Below, one piece after another: positions 45,701-58,911 of a stretch of DNA of 64,000 nucleotides. The DNA is from Leucocoprinus leucothites (taxonomy: Eukaryota; Basidiomycota; Agaricomycetes; Agaricales; Agaricaceae). The notes under the pieces are model-generated. The model did no database searches. It was not told the origin of the DNA and saw nothing but the letters and a program-made list of their open reading frames with translations. Within the stretch, counting starts at the first letter, position 1. Each line of letters begins with the position of its first letter. Position numbers and translations under genes: made by a program. The stretch is taken from contig JAACJO010000006.1 of NCBI GenBank assembly GCA_013368445.1, forward strand, positions 2,170,001 to 2,234,000, given 5' to 3'.

Positions 45701-47775
45701 TCTTTAGTTTAAGACGGAGGTGTTCGTCGGCTTCAAGAGCGGAAAGGGCCGCCTGCTCTTGAGTGAGCGCTTCGAAGTTGAGCTCGGATTTTCGCGGTTT
45801 GAGCTTGGATGCCTTCTTGCTCTTCTTCTTCTTCTCCGACGAACCTTCTTCTCCTTCCTCGCCATCAACAGACATCGAGTCGTCCTGTTCGTCATCGGAA
45901 TCAGAATCTTCTTCGGTTGATGCCCCTTCGTCTCCCTCCTTGTCTACATCCATGGCGTTCTCGCCCTCGCCTCGAGACTTTCTAGCTCTGTATTCAAGTT
46001 TGATATGCGGAAACAAGAAGTTTTTTCAAGGAACTTACTTTTTGGCCTTCTTTTTCTTTGGTGAACCTTCGTCATCGCCGTCAACTTCATCTTCGTCATC
46101 CTCTTCATCACCGTTAGCGTCCTTCTGCTCGCCTGCCGCCTCTTCGTCTTCGTCTTGTACCTCAACTGCCTTGCCGATCTTGGCCTCAAGCGAACTCAAC
46201 TGCGCTTTGACAGCTTCGTATTCGGTCTCCCAGACATCCGCTTGCAACGTCCCGCCATGCATCATACCGTACGGGTGGGTGATCAGGAGCTTTGTCAATA
46301 AGCTCACGGCAGCTTTCCTGACCGTCGAGGCTTTATCTTCCAAAGACTCGGCAGCAATCCGTGCGCTCCTTAATCGCTGTTTAGGGAACTTGGGAACTTT
46401 GATGTCGAAAACCCTCGAAAGTGCCGAAAAGACTTTGGTGCGGACGTAAGATGAGGTATCGAGTGCTCGCTCAAGAAGGAGATCAAAAAGCCCGGCGATC
46501 TGTTTCTGAGTCTGTTTGAAGTCTGCATTGTCGTCGGAAGTTCCAGCAAGCTCGCGGATAAGATAGCCTAGAACCTCCACCATAGCGATGCGCATGGGGT
46601 AGGCCTACAAGAACGCCAGTTAGGCTCATCTTTGCTGAATCTCGATTGAGGGCAGCTTACCTCTGAGTCTAGCTGTGCTAACAGCAAACTGAGCTGTTTC
46701 AACACCGACCGTGGCTGGTGCTCCGCGTATTTAATGAGGAATTTGGAGAAGTTGCGTGGTCCTTTGCTGTCCTGGGCATTGAACGTCTTTCCGGCTATCT
46801 CCCTCAAAATGTCATCTCCCAGTTGCGTGTGGTCAAACGAGGAGGCTAGAATGTGCAAAAGATCTGCCAGGGGTTCCGGGAGATGATCGTAGAATTGGAG
46901 GTTTTGGATGATGTTGGTGTTTGCGGCGAGCACTTGGTTGTGGTGCTTGACAGAGAGACAAATGACCTTCTGAGCCGCCATCCGGATATCTGATGCTTTC
47001 ATATACTGTTCATTTTCAAGTACGTGATATGCTGGTTTCACGAGGCAGCTGTACGAAGATGTCAAGTCACAGTGAGAGGTATAATTTGAGAAAGCACACC
47101 TAATGAATGCTTCCTTCTCAGTCATCGCCGCCCAAATCCTCTGCCAGTGTGTACCGACTCTAATGATCACCTTGGAGATTACACCAAACGTCGGCGGTAT
47201 CTGCGTGTCCCATGAGAAAGTCTCTTGTAGCCTTGCTGCAGCTGCAGACTTTGCGCTCCGCCCCCCTCCGGTCTTGCCACCCCGTCCTCTCTTGGCTTTT
47301 TGGGTTGGTGCGGGCGGACCGTGGTCATCGCTTCTCTTGATGTCCGCCGCTACTGTGACGAACCAGTGGAGCAAAAAGGCAAACTGTTCAAGCGGAAGTT
47401 TATGTGCCAAACAAGCCTCTTGGTCTCCTGATTCGATATCTCGCAATGTGCTTTCAAGCTCGCCTTGTAGTCCAGAGGTTATTGAGTCCAGGATTTTATT
47501 CATGATAGTTCCTGAGACGGAGCTCGAGTGCTTCAGAACGCTGCGAAATACATCGAATACTTCAGGATCTGTGATAGCTGAACTCGAGTTGGCGACTGCT
47601 TCTACGGCAGCTGTGATTCCAATGTCAATAGTCGTTCAAGGTCAATTTAACCGCACATACCTTCTAATAACCTTGTTGGGTCTTCGGTAGAAAAGTCTCT
47701 TTCATTCGGTATTTCGTAGTTTTGAGAGTCCTGGGCGAGTGTATTGAGCTCGTCTTGCAGCTCAAAAGCATCCAT
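42785..47775 (-). CDS. Condensin complex subunit 1 (Cnd1/Ycs4/CAP-D2), 15 exons
   Basis: Predicted exons on the minus strand: 47775-47661, 47610-47100, 47048-46661, 46604-46039, 45987-45546, 45488-45304, 45248-45133, 45071-44286, 44226-44024, 43973-43553, 43502-43414, 43362-43150, 43098-43042, 42992-42899 and 42846-42785. This gives 1415 aa with all phases consistent. It is the HEAT-repeat subunit of condensin, which compacts chromosomes in mitosis with Smc2/Smc4. The N-terminal Cnd1 region lies at about 75-330. The conserved C-terminal condensin block (DPLVRNIATVALGKLL onward) starts near 1104 and continues to AENIVEKLCQRF. Three acidic linkers (about 485-526, 540-600 and 905-950) carry Lys-rich patches typical of nuclear proteins. 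Intron 13 (42993-43041) uses a GC donor. The ATG at 47775 begins MDAFELQDELN, as expected for the family. Confidence 0.93.
42993..43041 (-). other. Predicted GC-AG intron in the condensin gene
   Basis: The coding frame before (ELDEFEK) and after (ILEEHKAQGEE) joins in phase only if the intron starts AAG|GCACGC and ends CGTAG. A branch-like TTACTGAC lies 10 nt before the acceptor. Without splicing the frame stops at a TAG within 20 nt. All other introns of the gene start with GT. Confidence 0.65.
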
Positions 47776-48820
47776 GGTCGGCGTTTGGACCAATCTCGTT
47801 AATCACACAAAACCTTTCCGACGCGTTTTACCACGTGATCATCACAAGCGCGCTTAGTCACGATCACGTCACACATACACCTCTCGATCATGTGACATAG
47901 TCAACCAATTCGATTTGATTCGAGACTCATTCCGCAGGTCTGGCAAATCACTACTACTGACTCGCTGTGGTCCCTCTGAAGTGTAGTGTGTCTCTAGAGA
48001 TATCTGCATGACTCACGGGTACCCCTGCATGGATGCTACAATCGCTCTGTCGAAAGGTCAAACCCTGCCTACACGACCTGAGTCCTCGGCCCGAAGCCTT
48101 ATGAGCATTTGTATTCAGCACCCTAACGTTCAACGTTCGAGCTCGACATCTGACAGATAGGAGGACATATTGCCCCACAGCTTGACAGGCCAAAACTTTA
48201 CCTTGACACATATCCGCATCATTCCAGAGCTAGGTGAAGGCTCCTGTGGCTTCATCTTCCTGAAACCAAGACCAGTTCGTTTGTGAGAACTGTAATTGCG
48301 TCATCGACTCATGCTCATTCTCTCGAGGCTTACTGGAGTGTTTACCGCTGTAATTTGCTTGGTCTCTCGACTTGTTGACCTTTTACAGTCATAGCCAGTC
48401 TTTCCGACATGTAATAAACTTGTTCAAACTAGGTCGCGTCTCAACCTGTACAGCAGACGAGTGTATCTTCAACCAACTTCAATGGATCGCTACCTAGTAG
48501 CTGACAATTGGCCTACCTCGTATCCCTCGTGGCACGCCACTATGACAATTCACACCGGAAAGTCAATGTAGCCTAGGCCTTGTACCGTCAAACGCGGACG
48601 GGAAATAGTTTACGCATCACGGCACTGACAGGATCATATAATAAGTTCACTAGTCCGTTCCGAGATAAACAAGCTCACAACCTCTGCAGATCGACCCCTT
48701 TCCGACTAGGTTCCGTCTCGCGACAATCTTGATCCATCACTGATCCACCTCCACGATCCCTAATACCCTTCAACAAGTGGTCCCACCGCCGAGTGTCTTG
48801 ACGGATGAGGGCATGATATC

Positions 48821-49048
48821 TCATCCACTCAGCAACAACGTGTCCCAAAACTCCTCGTCAGTTCCTGTCCTGACGACGATGCTAGCGTCATTATTAGCGC
48901 ATTCGTTGTCTCTAGGAAGGTCTTTTAGCGGGAGCGTTGGCGTTGGAGGACATGTAGAAGCTTCTTGTAACTCTATGATATCTATGTCCATTGATACTGA
49001 GAGAAGTTTTATTTTTTGGACGAACCACCACAAATGCAGTAGAATCAT
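48821..49048 (-). pseudogene. Gene remnant A, related to remnant B at 51655
   Basis: A minus-strand frame of 75 codons contains CPPTPTLPLKDLP, DASIVVRTGTD and LLLSG, which align with CPPTPQLLSVDLP, DASINVRSGKE and LLLSSS in the remnant at 51655-51960. No start or splice context makes a full gene. Family unknown. Confidence 0.35.
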
Positions 49049-51654
49049 GCAGGTACTTACATGGGCTACCGTCCTCGTTCATTGGCCGACGAAATATCTA
49101 CGCCGGAAATTGAGTCTAGATGGGAGATTTCGTATAATACGCAGTAAAGCTTTTAAGTGAATGATAACCGCGATTGCATCGCTTGCGAGCGGGTATTTGG
49201 TTTTGTCGGCTCTGCTTCAGACTTGACCAACTGGCTCTCGTGCTTAGGCCTCGCCGCCACAATTGGCCGCTCATTCTCGGGGGAGTTAGCACCCAAGATA
49301 AATTTATGGCGCCCTCCACCTTCCCAACATGGGAAAATGATTGAAGTTGTTCTATACTCCAAGCCTTGGCTTGGTTCAGGAGCCAGTTGTTCTTGCCTTA
49401 AGGCATTTTCCAGAAACATATATCTCCGTCATACACGTTGACTCCAATATCCCTTACTCGTTTGAGCCGATACTGTAGCCAATTTAGCCATGTGGTATAT
49501 TTGTGCCTCCTCAAATGTGGACATAGTGAAGCGCGAACACAGTTTAGCCGGAAATTACCAGCTACCATCAGCAGCGATTGACAAGTCCTCCATTGTGACT
49601 CGGTATCATCATGTGTACTATAATATTGTCAAACGCCCTTTATCGCACATTGGAAGAAGTCTCGAGTCCCCCTTGAGTAGACTATCTTGCGTAGCTGACT
49701 AGTGAATTGGCAATATCGAAGGTAATTATTGTATCCGCTATCAGTGGATCCCTCAATGGCGGAAAGCCAGAATTATCCCGAGCCTGACGTCAATCAAGAA
49801 ATCTAGGTTGACCAAAGTCGTTTCATTCATTGGCCTTCTAAGTGCTTCGATCGCTGGATTACCGTAATAATAACTAAGACGACTGATAGCGGGCGCAGAA
49901 GGCTCAAGGGTTGAAACACCCAATGGCGGCGACTTGCGGGTGGATATCAGCTTTGTCGGGTGTGATGACGATCATTTATGGCTGGATAGGGTAACTGACC
50001 CTGAGAAGCTCAAAGCTTGATCAGTGAGTATTGGATCGTCACACTAGAAATAGCTGCGCAGTGTAGACAATATAGGCCTAGATGTGGTAGAGGTCAGTTG
50101 GTGGCATGGCTTTGGTTCGTGGGCGCTTACAGGGTGGCGTAACGGTTAAAGTACAATTGCAGATGATCACTGACAGTCAGAGTCACATGGCCAGTTTTCT
50201 ATGGGTGAAGACCGACCTCAAGGCTAGTAGTAGAAACGCTCATGGTTGGGGTCATCATCTTCGTCGACTCTGTAATCTCCTTGCTCGTCAACCGTACTTG
50301 CAATTCAGCACTTTCAATTTAAGTTTTCCCTCAGAGGCTCCGGTCTCGGGGTGCTAAGATTCATGCGCCGCACAAATGCATGTTTCATTACGAATCACAA
50401 TAAGGCCACTAAGGCGATGTATTTGTAATGATGGCGATCAGACCACAATGCTCAGGTTGCTTCCTCGAGCACGCAATGACTTCCCGCGGAGCCCTGTATA
50501 CTTCTGTTCTCATTGATGCCAGACTGGAGCCCAGGGCCAGCTGTAATAGCTGGTGCTCCGTCCATACACCAGCTTCTACCAGACGTGTGTAGCTTATCAT
50601 ATACTGCTTGGATTTTGTCAGCAAGCAAATGTGCGATATCAATGAATAGGAACGGCCATAATAACTGATACAAAGTATTTTAGTTTCTTCACACTCTTCC
50701 AAAGCTCTGACTCAGGCTCAGAACCTCAGAACCTCATCATGAAACAACATCCGAATTTTTTCCAACTAGTGAGTTATGCCAGCCCTTGATCATGCGGAAC
50801 GTGTGAAGGGGAGGGGGGGCGGTTGTCGGTTAGACTGAGCCTGTGAAGCTTCGCGAATATATTTGTACGACAGGCGACAGCCCTCCTGGGGCGTTGTGAT
50901 TATCATCTATGAATTAAGAGCAAAGTGACCCGGAACATCAATTTGTAGTTAAAATATCACAGCCGCCGGGGTTCAATTTCTGGTAGTAAATACGGAATTC
51001 TCCTAGATAAAGCCAGAGTATGAGTATACCTGAGATACATTGAATCTAGCAAGACTTCCGAGAAAAAGTAAAACACAAATTACCAATGGATGGGCAATGT
51101 AACTCAAAAGCGTCTCAGGGTGAGAAATCCGAGAGTCAGGCTCTTGGTCTTGGCGATTGCTAGACATTGAAATCTTGATGTCACCGGATCGGGCTTTTGC
51201 AGAATAAGTCACTTACAGCTTGATAGTGTTAACAGCCCGGCGTTTTCGAGAGTTGAGCGTTTAGAAATAACGTTGGGTAAGAAGATCCGCCGATGGAGCA
51301 CGCTCAGCCGATAGGCCTTGGTTGGGGTGTGCCTTATCTCGCACCCCAGCTTGGCTAATGAGCATAACCTCTGGCGAGCCAGTGAATCTACCCCACTGCC
51401 GTGATTCCGGCTGTTCCCTGTAGGGCTAATTGATAGCCATGGTCACATGCCAAATTCTTTGCCTTGAGAAGTTGGCTCTGAACTTAGACTATGATACGTA
51501 TAGATGTCTCTCACTAATAGTGTCGTATTCCTCAGCCCGACTCGGGCCTCACGGTGAAAGGAGCTAGCAAAGGTCATTATATGAATCTAATAACATAACG
51601 GATCACACGATTTCAACTCCGATATCCCGCTCTATGACTCTTTGATGTCATCCC

Positions 51655-51960
51655 TCAATTCCACGGTAACTCTTGCAAAGGTGGAAGGAGAGTCGATGGT
51701 TCGACCGCTTCTGCATTGCTGGAACTCAGCAAGAGAGCCTCCCCGAGAACGTCTTCTTTCCCAGATCTGACATTGATGCTTGCATCAGATGGTAAGTCTA
51801 CCGAAAGTAACTGAGGTGTTGGAGGACAAATTGTCGCGCCTTGGGACTCAAGCATAGCCTGGCTTTGCTTGTTGGTTAGAGTCGTGTCGGCTACAAAATT
51901 TAGGCCTACGTTGGACAAAATGAGGGGGAGCAACAACTCACAAACATTACGAACAAACAT
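51655..51960 (-). pseudogene. Gene remnant B, related to remnant A at 48821
   Basis: A minus-strand ORF of 101 codons from ATG 51960 has a hydrophobic start (VCELLLPLILSNVG) and then the CPPTP, DLP, DASI and LLLSS block shared with remnant A. It may be an exon of a lost gene or a short gene of its own. Confidence 0.35.
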
Positions 51961-53826
51961 ATCTGTCGAATTATTTATTGTGTAAATTGACCAGTAAAGA
52001 ACGAAATTTCAATCAATAGAACTCGAAGGGTTTCAGTTCGAGGGTGAAGACAGGAACATGCAAGGCGCACCTTATAATGCAAATGGGAGACCGAGGAGTC
52101 TACTCCATCCATAAGTCTTTTATACCAATTGCCTCGTGGATCATAATCGGCCTTTCGACTGTGGGCAATAAGCAACAAACACCGAGCCGCTCGAGTCACG
52201 AGATTTCGCAGTTGTCCGAAATGAAAATCAAGATCTGTATTGAACGCAAGGATTTAAGAAAAAATTCACAATTGAATGTTGAAACGCTGAAAGGACCCAG
52301 TGTCCACCGATGCCTGGGGTTTGATCCAAAAATCGAAAGGTTTTTCTACTTTTGCGTATTGTATATGTCTGGCCCGGTGTTCCGACTCCCGAGCAGCCTA
52401 TTCTTCTTAGCGCAATCCAGTAACCCAACCAATCAGATTAGATATACAATTATGATTCCACACTCAGATCAAAGCAACCTTGTTCTCTTCTACTTGGATC
52501 AGAGTCCATGAAGTAAGTGTAGCTGTAGGACGTGGTTGGACTATAGGTGGACTTAAGATACGGAGACAATCTGAAGCTCCTGCTTAGCAGAAGAGTCCCA
52601 AGCGTTTATGTAGATGCTTCACACAGTTTACATATTGATGTGGCATATACTTCCTGGTTCTCAAATCTCCGGCGGGCTATATATTGACCGAAGCTCTGGA
52701 GAGGCAAGGTCCCAAAGAATATCCGCCGGTATGGTTAGAAGAAATGTGGAAATGTGTCAAAAGGCCAACTAGAGCGATACGGTTTCCCAGCCCGTCAACT
52801 ATAAATAACTCGGCATACTCCACCATCTCGCCAAGAGCTCATTCCCAAAATGGGCTTTCGAAAGCCCCTAACTTACTTAGGGCCTAACGTTGTGTCGGTC
52901 ATCGCTGTGGAGATAGTACCTGAAGCTTGAACCTTTTTGTCGATGTTGGAAATGCCTGCCCATGGAGCAATGGATTGCACGATGCGTTAGTTCGTTTTGT
53001 CGGTACGCCATAACGCCAAATTCAGGTCATTCAGCATCACTTTCAGTGGGATTATAGACGCTTCTTGTGAGTTTATATATAATCAAGACTGTTGGCGCCC
53101 ATAGCAACTCTTCCTCCGATAGACCGGTGACCAATACGGCAGGGCCCCAACATGTAGTACACGTTTGAAGTGTAATCCGTAAGATATGTGCTGCTGAGTT
53201 TTGAATAGCCAATCAAGTTAGTGCATCAGGATGAGTAAAAAAGGAAAAGGATCGGTGGACGTCGGGCGGCATGTTGGCAAATATGGACAGTCGGGAGAAG
53301 AACTTCTCTCGGCTGTTGAAGTTCCACGATTTCTGCGGTACTAGTCTCGGCGCGTAGTGGTATGAACAGCAAGACAATGGTAATGTCCACCGAGTCACAT
53401 CCAGGGCCCAGGGCTGCCGAGGACATACTAGTAGTAGTTGGATCTACTTCCTAAATGAAGGCTATATGTTGGTTGAAAAAGAGATACTCTTGGTCGACTG
53501 CGGCGGCCAAGCCTCAAATGAACGTTGTATATTACTTTGGTTAAAGTTACGGTCTTGTGGCCCATCACGGCGCTGGACCTGTAGCATAATATGTCAAGCG
53601 ACCTTTACATCGGCCATAACATCTGAAGAAGCTGGAGAGCTTTACATACTGTCCTCATGTGATCAATATGTCAAAGTCATGAGAAACCCGAGCACAGACC
53701 ACCGATTCAGGTATTCTGCTTGAGGACCCTTGTTCGTCGCTGACATCAACGACTATATTTGTTTCAGAGAGACGAAAAACTTTTTGTCATTTCGATCCAC
53801 GAGGCAAGCACAAAGCATAAACATGT

Positions 53827-55124
53827 TTACACAGCGACAGAACCATCCAAATACCGACTACGATTCTTGTACCAATGCGAGTACGCCGAAATCCCAATCT
53901 GCTTCGCCTTCCAGTGACCAGCGCACAGTTTCAAGCACGGATAGATCGCTTCGATAGTCCCGACATAGTTCTCCAGGAAAGCCAGCCCATTCTTGTTGAA
54001 CGTAGCTGCGACCCAGCTACCGGGCCTCCTTGCAAGTTCAGTCCAGATTTTGCGAGCCGTCCTCCGGATACCCTTCATCAAGTGCTTCAGATGGTTTCCA
54101 TTCCTGTCAGTGACGAAGGTGCCGTTGGAGTAGCCTCTCCCGAACCAGTCGCCTTTGAGCCAGAAGACCTCTAAACGAAGGTCGGAGGGCCGAGTCCAAG
54201 GAGTCGTCTCCCATGGACCGACATGCGGTATAATCCTGAAGCCTCCGGGAAGGGCGACAGGACCGTAAAATTCATTCATGGGAGGAACGGATGTTGGTCC
54301 TGGGTCCGGGGATGGGACAACCGATCCAGCTGAAGTTGCCAGATTTGTGGGCATAGTGGTTGGTCTAGCAGCAGGTCCAAAATCTTGCGTCGTCATTACC
54401 ATTTGTGGCACAATAACTTGCGTTATAGCCGGAGCAACTGGTTGAGAGGGAGCACTGTTTATATGCACAGTCAGAGGCGGGAGTGCTGGTGTTGGCTCGG
54501 AGATCCTAGCGTTCGGTCCAGGTGTGGGCTGGACAAGCGGAGAAACAGAAGAGGATGGGGGCTCCCTTCTCCGGCCATGGATTTCTGTATGGCCCTCTTG
54601 TTGACATACTAGCGCTTTTGTTTTGGAGAAGAGCTCCGCATATGCATCTCTGTGTCCAGGAGGCTGGTCAGTCTCGGCGCTTGGTGATATGGGCGCTAGT
54701 ATACGTACCGGGCGTCTGTTAGTTCTTTGTAGAACTGCATAGCCTGTCGTTGATAAGTCGCCGCTACGGATCGAACCTCGGTGATTTCTTGTAAGGCGCA
54801 TAGATAGACTGCGTTTCGCGTCCCTAAAAGTGCTTCGTGTGTAGCCTGGCCTATTGCCTGAGCTAGAACTGCAGGGTGATACTGAGGCTATGGGACGCGT
54901 TAGTATATGCGTTACGGTATTCGGGTCAACCGTACCTGTGGTGCCTGCTGATGAGGACCAGGTTGCCTATATGGCAGAGAATTCTCATGAATACGGGCGC
55001 TGCGTTCAAGAACATATTGGCGTTGGTGCTGATCGCTATTCGGCCGGGACGACGTGAGAGAGGAGTTGGATTCATCGCCGAGGATGCCTGGGCTCTCAAT
55101 TTTCTCGGTTTTGACGGCGGGCAT
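53827..55124 (-). CDS. Hypothetical protein, 394 aa, 3 exons
   Basis: Predicted exons on the minus strand: 55124-54936, 54881-54709 and 54649-53827. The first intron has an ideal branch ATACTAAC before CCTCAG. Residues 1-63 are polar, rich in Gln, Ser, Arg and Asn. Residues about 64-120 look helical and could form a short coiled coil (VLAQAIGQATHEALLG, AATYQRQAMQFYKEL). Residues about 150-255 are Pro/Thr-rich and probably disordered. The last 130 residues form a compact Trp-rich basic domain (WETTPWTRPSDLRLEVFW, GSWVAATFNKNG, SAYSHWYKNRSRYL). No known domain recognised. An overlapping plus-strand ORF (54876-55313) starts with GTG and is taken as a shadow. Confidence 0.65.
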
Positions 55125-56158
55125 GGCAGCAAAAAAATTAAATACGATGGTGGTGCAAGAAAAGTGCGATGGGATATGAAAAAGTGGAAGTTGGTTGAAT
55201 TCGATCTTTTATATTTCGACGAGGTGCCCAAAATAGTGCCGATCGAAGTAGGATGCAGCGACCTTTATTGTCACGTCATGGCACGTCAAGGAACTTTGCT
55301 TGTCGTCATTTGAAAAGAGTGAGGCTACCTCAGAGACATCGAGTCAATGTGAGCCAAGTTACGAGTAAGAACGGCCCAAGAAATATTGCATGTAGTCTCT
55401 CGGGGTATACATCATGATACTTGATTTCAACGTGCGACACTGGAGAATGGGATCGATGGGACCAAAGCAGCTGCATGCACTAATCAGAAAAAAGTCGTGC
55501 CGGTTTCCATTTGCCGCGCGAGGTTACGGTCACGTGCTGGGAAGCCGAGTCTCTGACTGTCACAGTCGATGGACCACGAACCACATCACACCCATGGCCC
55601 AACCACACTCGCGACTACAAAATATAACCTGGAGCGCCCTGACATCAATCGCCCGCAGCTTGTATTGGTTTTGGTATCATTCTTGTGTATACGTCATTAG
55701 TCAAGAAGGCTCATGTCAACTTCAAGAACCGTGAAAGTAGCGATCAAATTATGTCCTGATCCGTCATCTGGTGGGTGTTTGTTTGCCTTGATCAAAGACT
55801 TATAACCAGAGAATTGCAGGTTCACAAACGCCTGAGAATAACTGTCATCGATCTATTTATGATTTGGTCCTATGGGACCACGGGCAGGCTGAGAAAGTGC
55901 TATGAAGTATCTCTGTAGCAGATTCTGTCACCCCCTGCCAAAACTCGGCTATTTCCAAGATGGAAATACAAATTAGTCCAACTTGCTAGGATGCCTAGGA
56001 AAAACTCATACTCAAACAGATTTTCGTTATCTTCAACTAATGATGCTTTAGCATGTTCCCTGAGTTCTTCCGTTCCCCTTTCCCCATAAATTCTATCGTG
56101 CTAATGGTACAATCGGTACTCCAGTCAATGGAGCAACATAAAATGACATTTAATTTTA
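55125..56158. other. Intergenic interval
   Basis: No supported gene. A plus-strand ORF at 55414-55734 has no recognised motif. Confidence 0.5.
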
Positions 56159-57403
56159 TCAGTGAGCGCTCCCTTCATGATTAACGCTAACAGGGAGTAC
56201 ATAACCAGGTGTTATATCAATCACCGGAAATGACGATTGTTGGCTCGACTCCATGGGTTTTTGCAAAGCATTCCCACCATACTCCTTGTCAGATCCCCCA
56301 CGTCCGTAGCCTGATCCCGACGGATGGACACTAAGGTCGAGGGTTTTGAGGTTACGGAAAACACGGCAAGCCATTGATGCAGACAACATGGTGTTGGAGA
56401 GTACGAGCATCATGCCATACATGGGTGGGACTGCGGATTCCGGAAGATATAGGACGATCCCAGAAGCAATTGTCATTCCCCCTACAACCCTATGATTCCA
56501 ATGTCAGGCGGATTTGTGTGATAATGTATAAATGATACTCACATGTAGTAATGCTGACAGCCTCGTAACAAAGCCCGCGATATCGGTGGTAGATTCCCCG
56601 TAAAAAATGTTCGCCAGCTGGTATCATCCGAAAATCCAACTTTAGCGTAGCTGTGTACCAGCTTGTATGAAATTGCAAAAAATACTAGGGTGTCGAAAGC
56701 AGCAGGCAGGAATTCGGCAATTGCTGTGTAGTCGTGAGTCGGATAGAAACTACAGAAGTTGGTCCCTTCCATGTGTTCAGCTTCAAGACCAATAGGACCG
56801 AGAATCGTGACACTAGACGTGCCACACCAGAGAAAACTGAATAACCAACAAAGTTTCTGTTGGTCGGAGAACACTGCGTGGAAACGGCGGAGGAAGAGGA
56901 AAGACGTGGTGCTCATTGCCAAAACACAGACAATTCCCATGCCAATCTGTATGGATACACAATCGCCAATGGGCTGAACTAGAAGCAAGTGTATCAGCAC
57001 CAGATACTACTTATCTAGATCGGATTTTCGGGGAACAAACCTTGGGTGAGAACAGCGAAAAGCGTATATGCGATCGCAAAAAGCCTTGCTCGTATGATTA
57101 GACTTAGCATTGATGAAAAGCTAGGAGAAATATATACCTAGTAAACATGAAGCATAACGTCGTGGCACTAATAGGACTGGACACGACGATCCTGAAGTCC
57201 TCGGGAACATAGACTAAAACGTCCCATATTGCAGCCTAGAGGTCAAACCAAGTGATCAACAAGTGTCAGGAGTTCAAGAAGCGACATGAGCGTACCCCGA
57301 TGAAAACCAGGTAAACATTTCTAGTGTTTTCCAACTGAGCTGCGAACTCGGGAGGCAAGTGATTCAGGTAGACGTCAGGGTTTGGCAAGGTGGAGTTCGC
57401 CAT
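56159..57403 (-). CDS. Multi-pass membrane protein, 338 aa, 5 exons
   Basis: Predicted exons on the minus strand: 57403-57296, 57235-57138, 57084-57041, 56978-56543 and 56489-56159. The N-terminus (PDVYLNHLPPEFAAQLENTR) is followed by about seven hydrophobic helices, among them VYLVFIGAAIWDVLVYV, SISATTLCFMF-type, AIAYTLFAVL, IGMGIVCVLAMSTTSFLFL, LCWLFSFLWCGTSSVTILG, LPAAFDTLVFFAISYKLV and MTIASGIVLYLP/MYGMMLVLSNTMLSA. A 65-residue polar tail ends the protein. This is the architecture of the basidiomycete seven-helix proteins of unknown function, with the arginine-linked helix near the tail (SMACRVFRNLKTL) common in them. Intron 2 is placed at 57085-57137; an acceptor at 57103 would give a 35-nt intron and six extra residues. 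Confidence 0.78.
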
Positions 57404-58108
57404 GTCCGTAAAGATACCTTGGGGCTTTCATTGGCTTTTTAAGTATGATGTAGATCAACTTATTATGGAGAAATCAAGTTTATGAGACTGGATCTAAAAC
57501 AGTTGATTTTCCGCATAGGCTGACTTTTCATACGAGGCCTTAACTAGGTCTTCTGTTCACAAGGTATGGTACAGCACAGAGTGATTATCTGCATCAAGGC
57601 GTGATTATCGAGAAGGTGATATTTATAAAAAATATTATTAGATTTCGAGGCAGACCTTGGGATATGGTGGGTCAAAAGTACAGCCTCGTCAAGCTAAAAA
57701 AACTCCAGGTTGATGCAGATCATGATGCAAATGGAAGGTATCAATTATTAGTGTGATCTATGGAACAGCATTGATCAATCAACGGCCCTCGTCTACTGCT
57801 CAGAAGTTCCGCGGCTTTTTTGACCCTACCGGAGGGAATCGAAGAATTAAAATTAAACTAGGTTTATTTGTCCAAGAGGCCTTCCAGAATCTGCCGAGAT
57901 TGTTTAGATTCTTTGTTAGTGAGATACTATCGATGATCCCGGACGTCGATGGTGGGGATATTTCTTTTACTGGAGCCTCGTTAATATGCGTAGACCGCCA
58001 TTTCAATGCGTTTATAATAAATAGAAAGATATGTTAAATAGATACTGTAACAAGTGGTATGCCCCCAACTCTGTTGGGTATCACATTTTTGTTCTATACC
58101 AAGTTAAC
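57404..58108. other. Intergenic interval
   Basis: Upstream region of the membrane-protein gene and downstream region of the gene ending at 58109. No further gene supported. Confidence 0.5.
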
Positions 58109-58911
58109 CTAGAAATCCTGACGGTGACGTTTGGGCTGGCGAACGTCTGTTTCAACTTCTTCATGGTCATGAATATTGAGCGCGAGTTTTACAACGTTCA
58201 GGCTATGTTCCCGATCATCATCACAGCCTCCCAAGTCTTCGTCTCTTCGTCTCTTCTATTCAACCAAACTCAGTCTCAGCACACATAGAAAGGCAATAGA
58301 ATGCTTACCTTGGAATCTATCCTTGTTTCAGGCAATCCAAAATCTTTGCCATGTTCGATTGTTTTGACCGAAAACTGGTTGTCCCCAAAATCGTCTCCGA
58401 ACGTAGTCAATGCCAACTCGAGGCTAGACGATAAGCGAAATAGCGGAGGATTTGGTGTTTCATTATCAGTTACCTCCCGAGGCCCAGCTCCTTGAATACT
58501 TTCAGGCACTCGAGTTGAGTCTTCCCTAGTATTGTGCGAGGCTGTCCCGAGCTCGTTCTCGTCCCCCTTTTGCATCGCTGTATCCAGTGCCTGCATTTCA
58601 ACATCCATAGACACATCGCATTCAACCTCCGCAATCAGCACACCAGTAACCTCAACACCTGAGAGCCTCTCTGTCTTGTCATCCTCGTCCACCGTCGTGG
58701 ATGCAACCTGTTGCACACCGCCGCTAAAATACTGGTTTTGTTCAAGGCTCATAAAGTCCGACCCTCTCCTAAACTGTGGCCTCTTGGGTCTTCTGCTCCT
58801 GAGCGGTGGGGCTCCATCGCCTCTGCGAACTTTTGGTTCGAATTTGAGCTTCAGGAGGTCGGAATGCGAAGTAGAGGCCAATGACTTCCTAGAGCGCTTA
58901 ACGACACCCAT
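58109..58911 (-). CDS. Hypothetical, probably nuclear protein, 249 aa, 2 exons
   Basis: Predicted exons on the minus strand: 58911-58309 and 58255-58109, joined by a 53-nt intron (GTAAGC to AATAG). The first 50 residues are strongly basic (VVKRSRKSL, RRPKRPQFRRG). The middle is acidic and Ser/Thr-rich. The splice creates a KKRRRDED cluster and the C-terminus ends with PKRHRQDF, so there are three candidate nuclear localisation signals. No catalytic motif or named domain is recognised. Without splicing the frame would end 13 codons after the junction; with splicing it extends 48 codons in the same basic/acidic style, which supports the intron. Confidence 0.55.

Larger units (their letters stand above)
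47776..53826. other. 6-kb gene-poor interval
   Basis: Upstream of the condensin start are several CACGTGATC/GATCACG-like palindromic sites (about 47830-47900). Beyond that no intact gene is supported; two related remnants at 48821-49048 and 51655-51960 are listed separately. Confidence 0.5.

Noticed and set aside
52044..52511. Plus-strand ORF of 155 codons
   Set aside because: No recognised motif, uneven composition and no splice or promoter support.
54876..55313. Plus-strand ORF of 145 codons
   Set aside because: Starts with GTG and overlaps the 5' exons and first intron of a better supported minus-strand gene with ideal splice signals.
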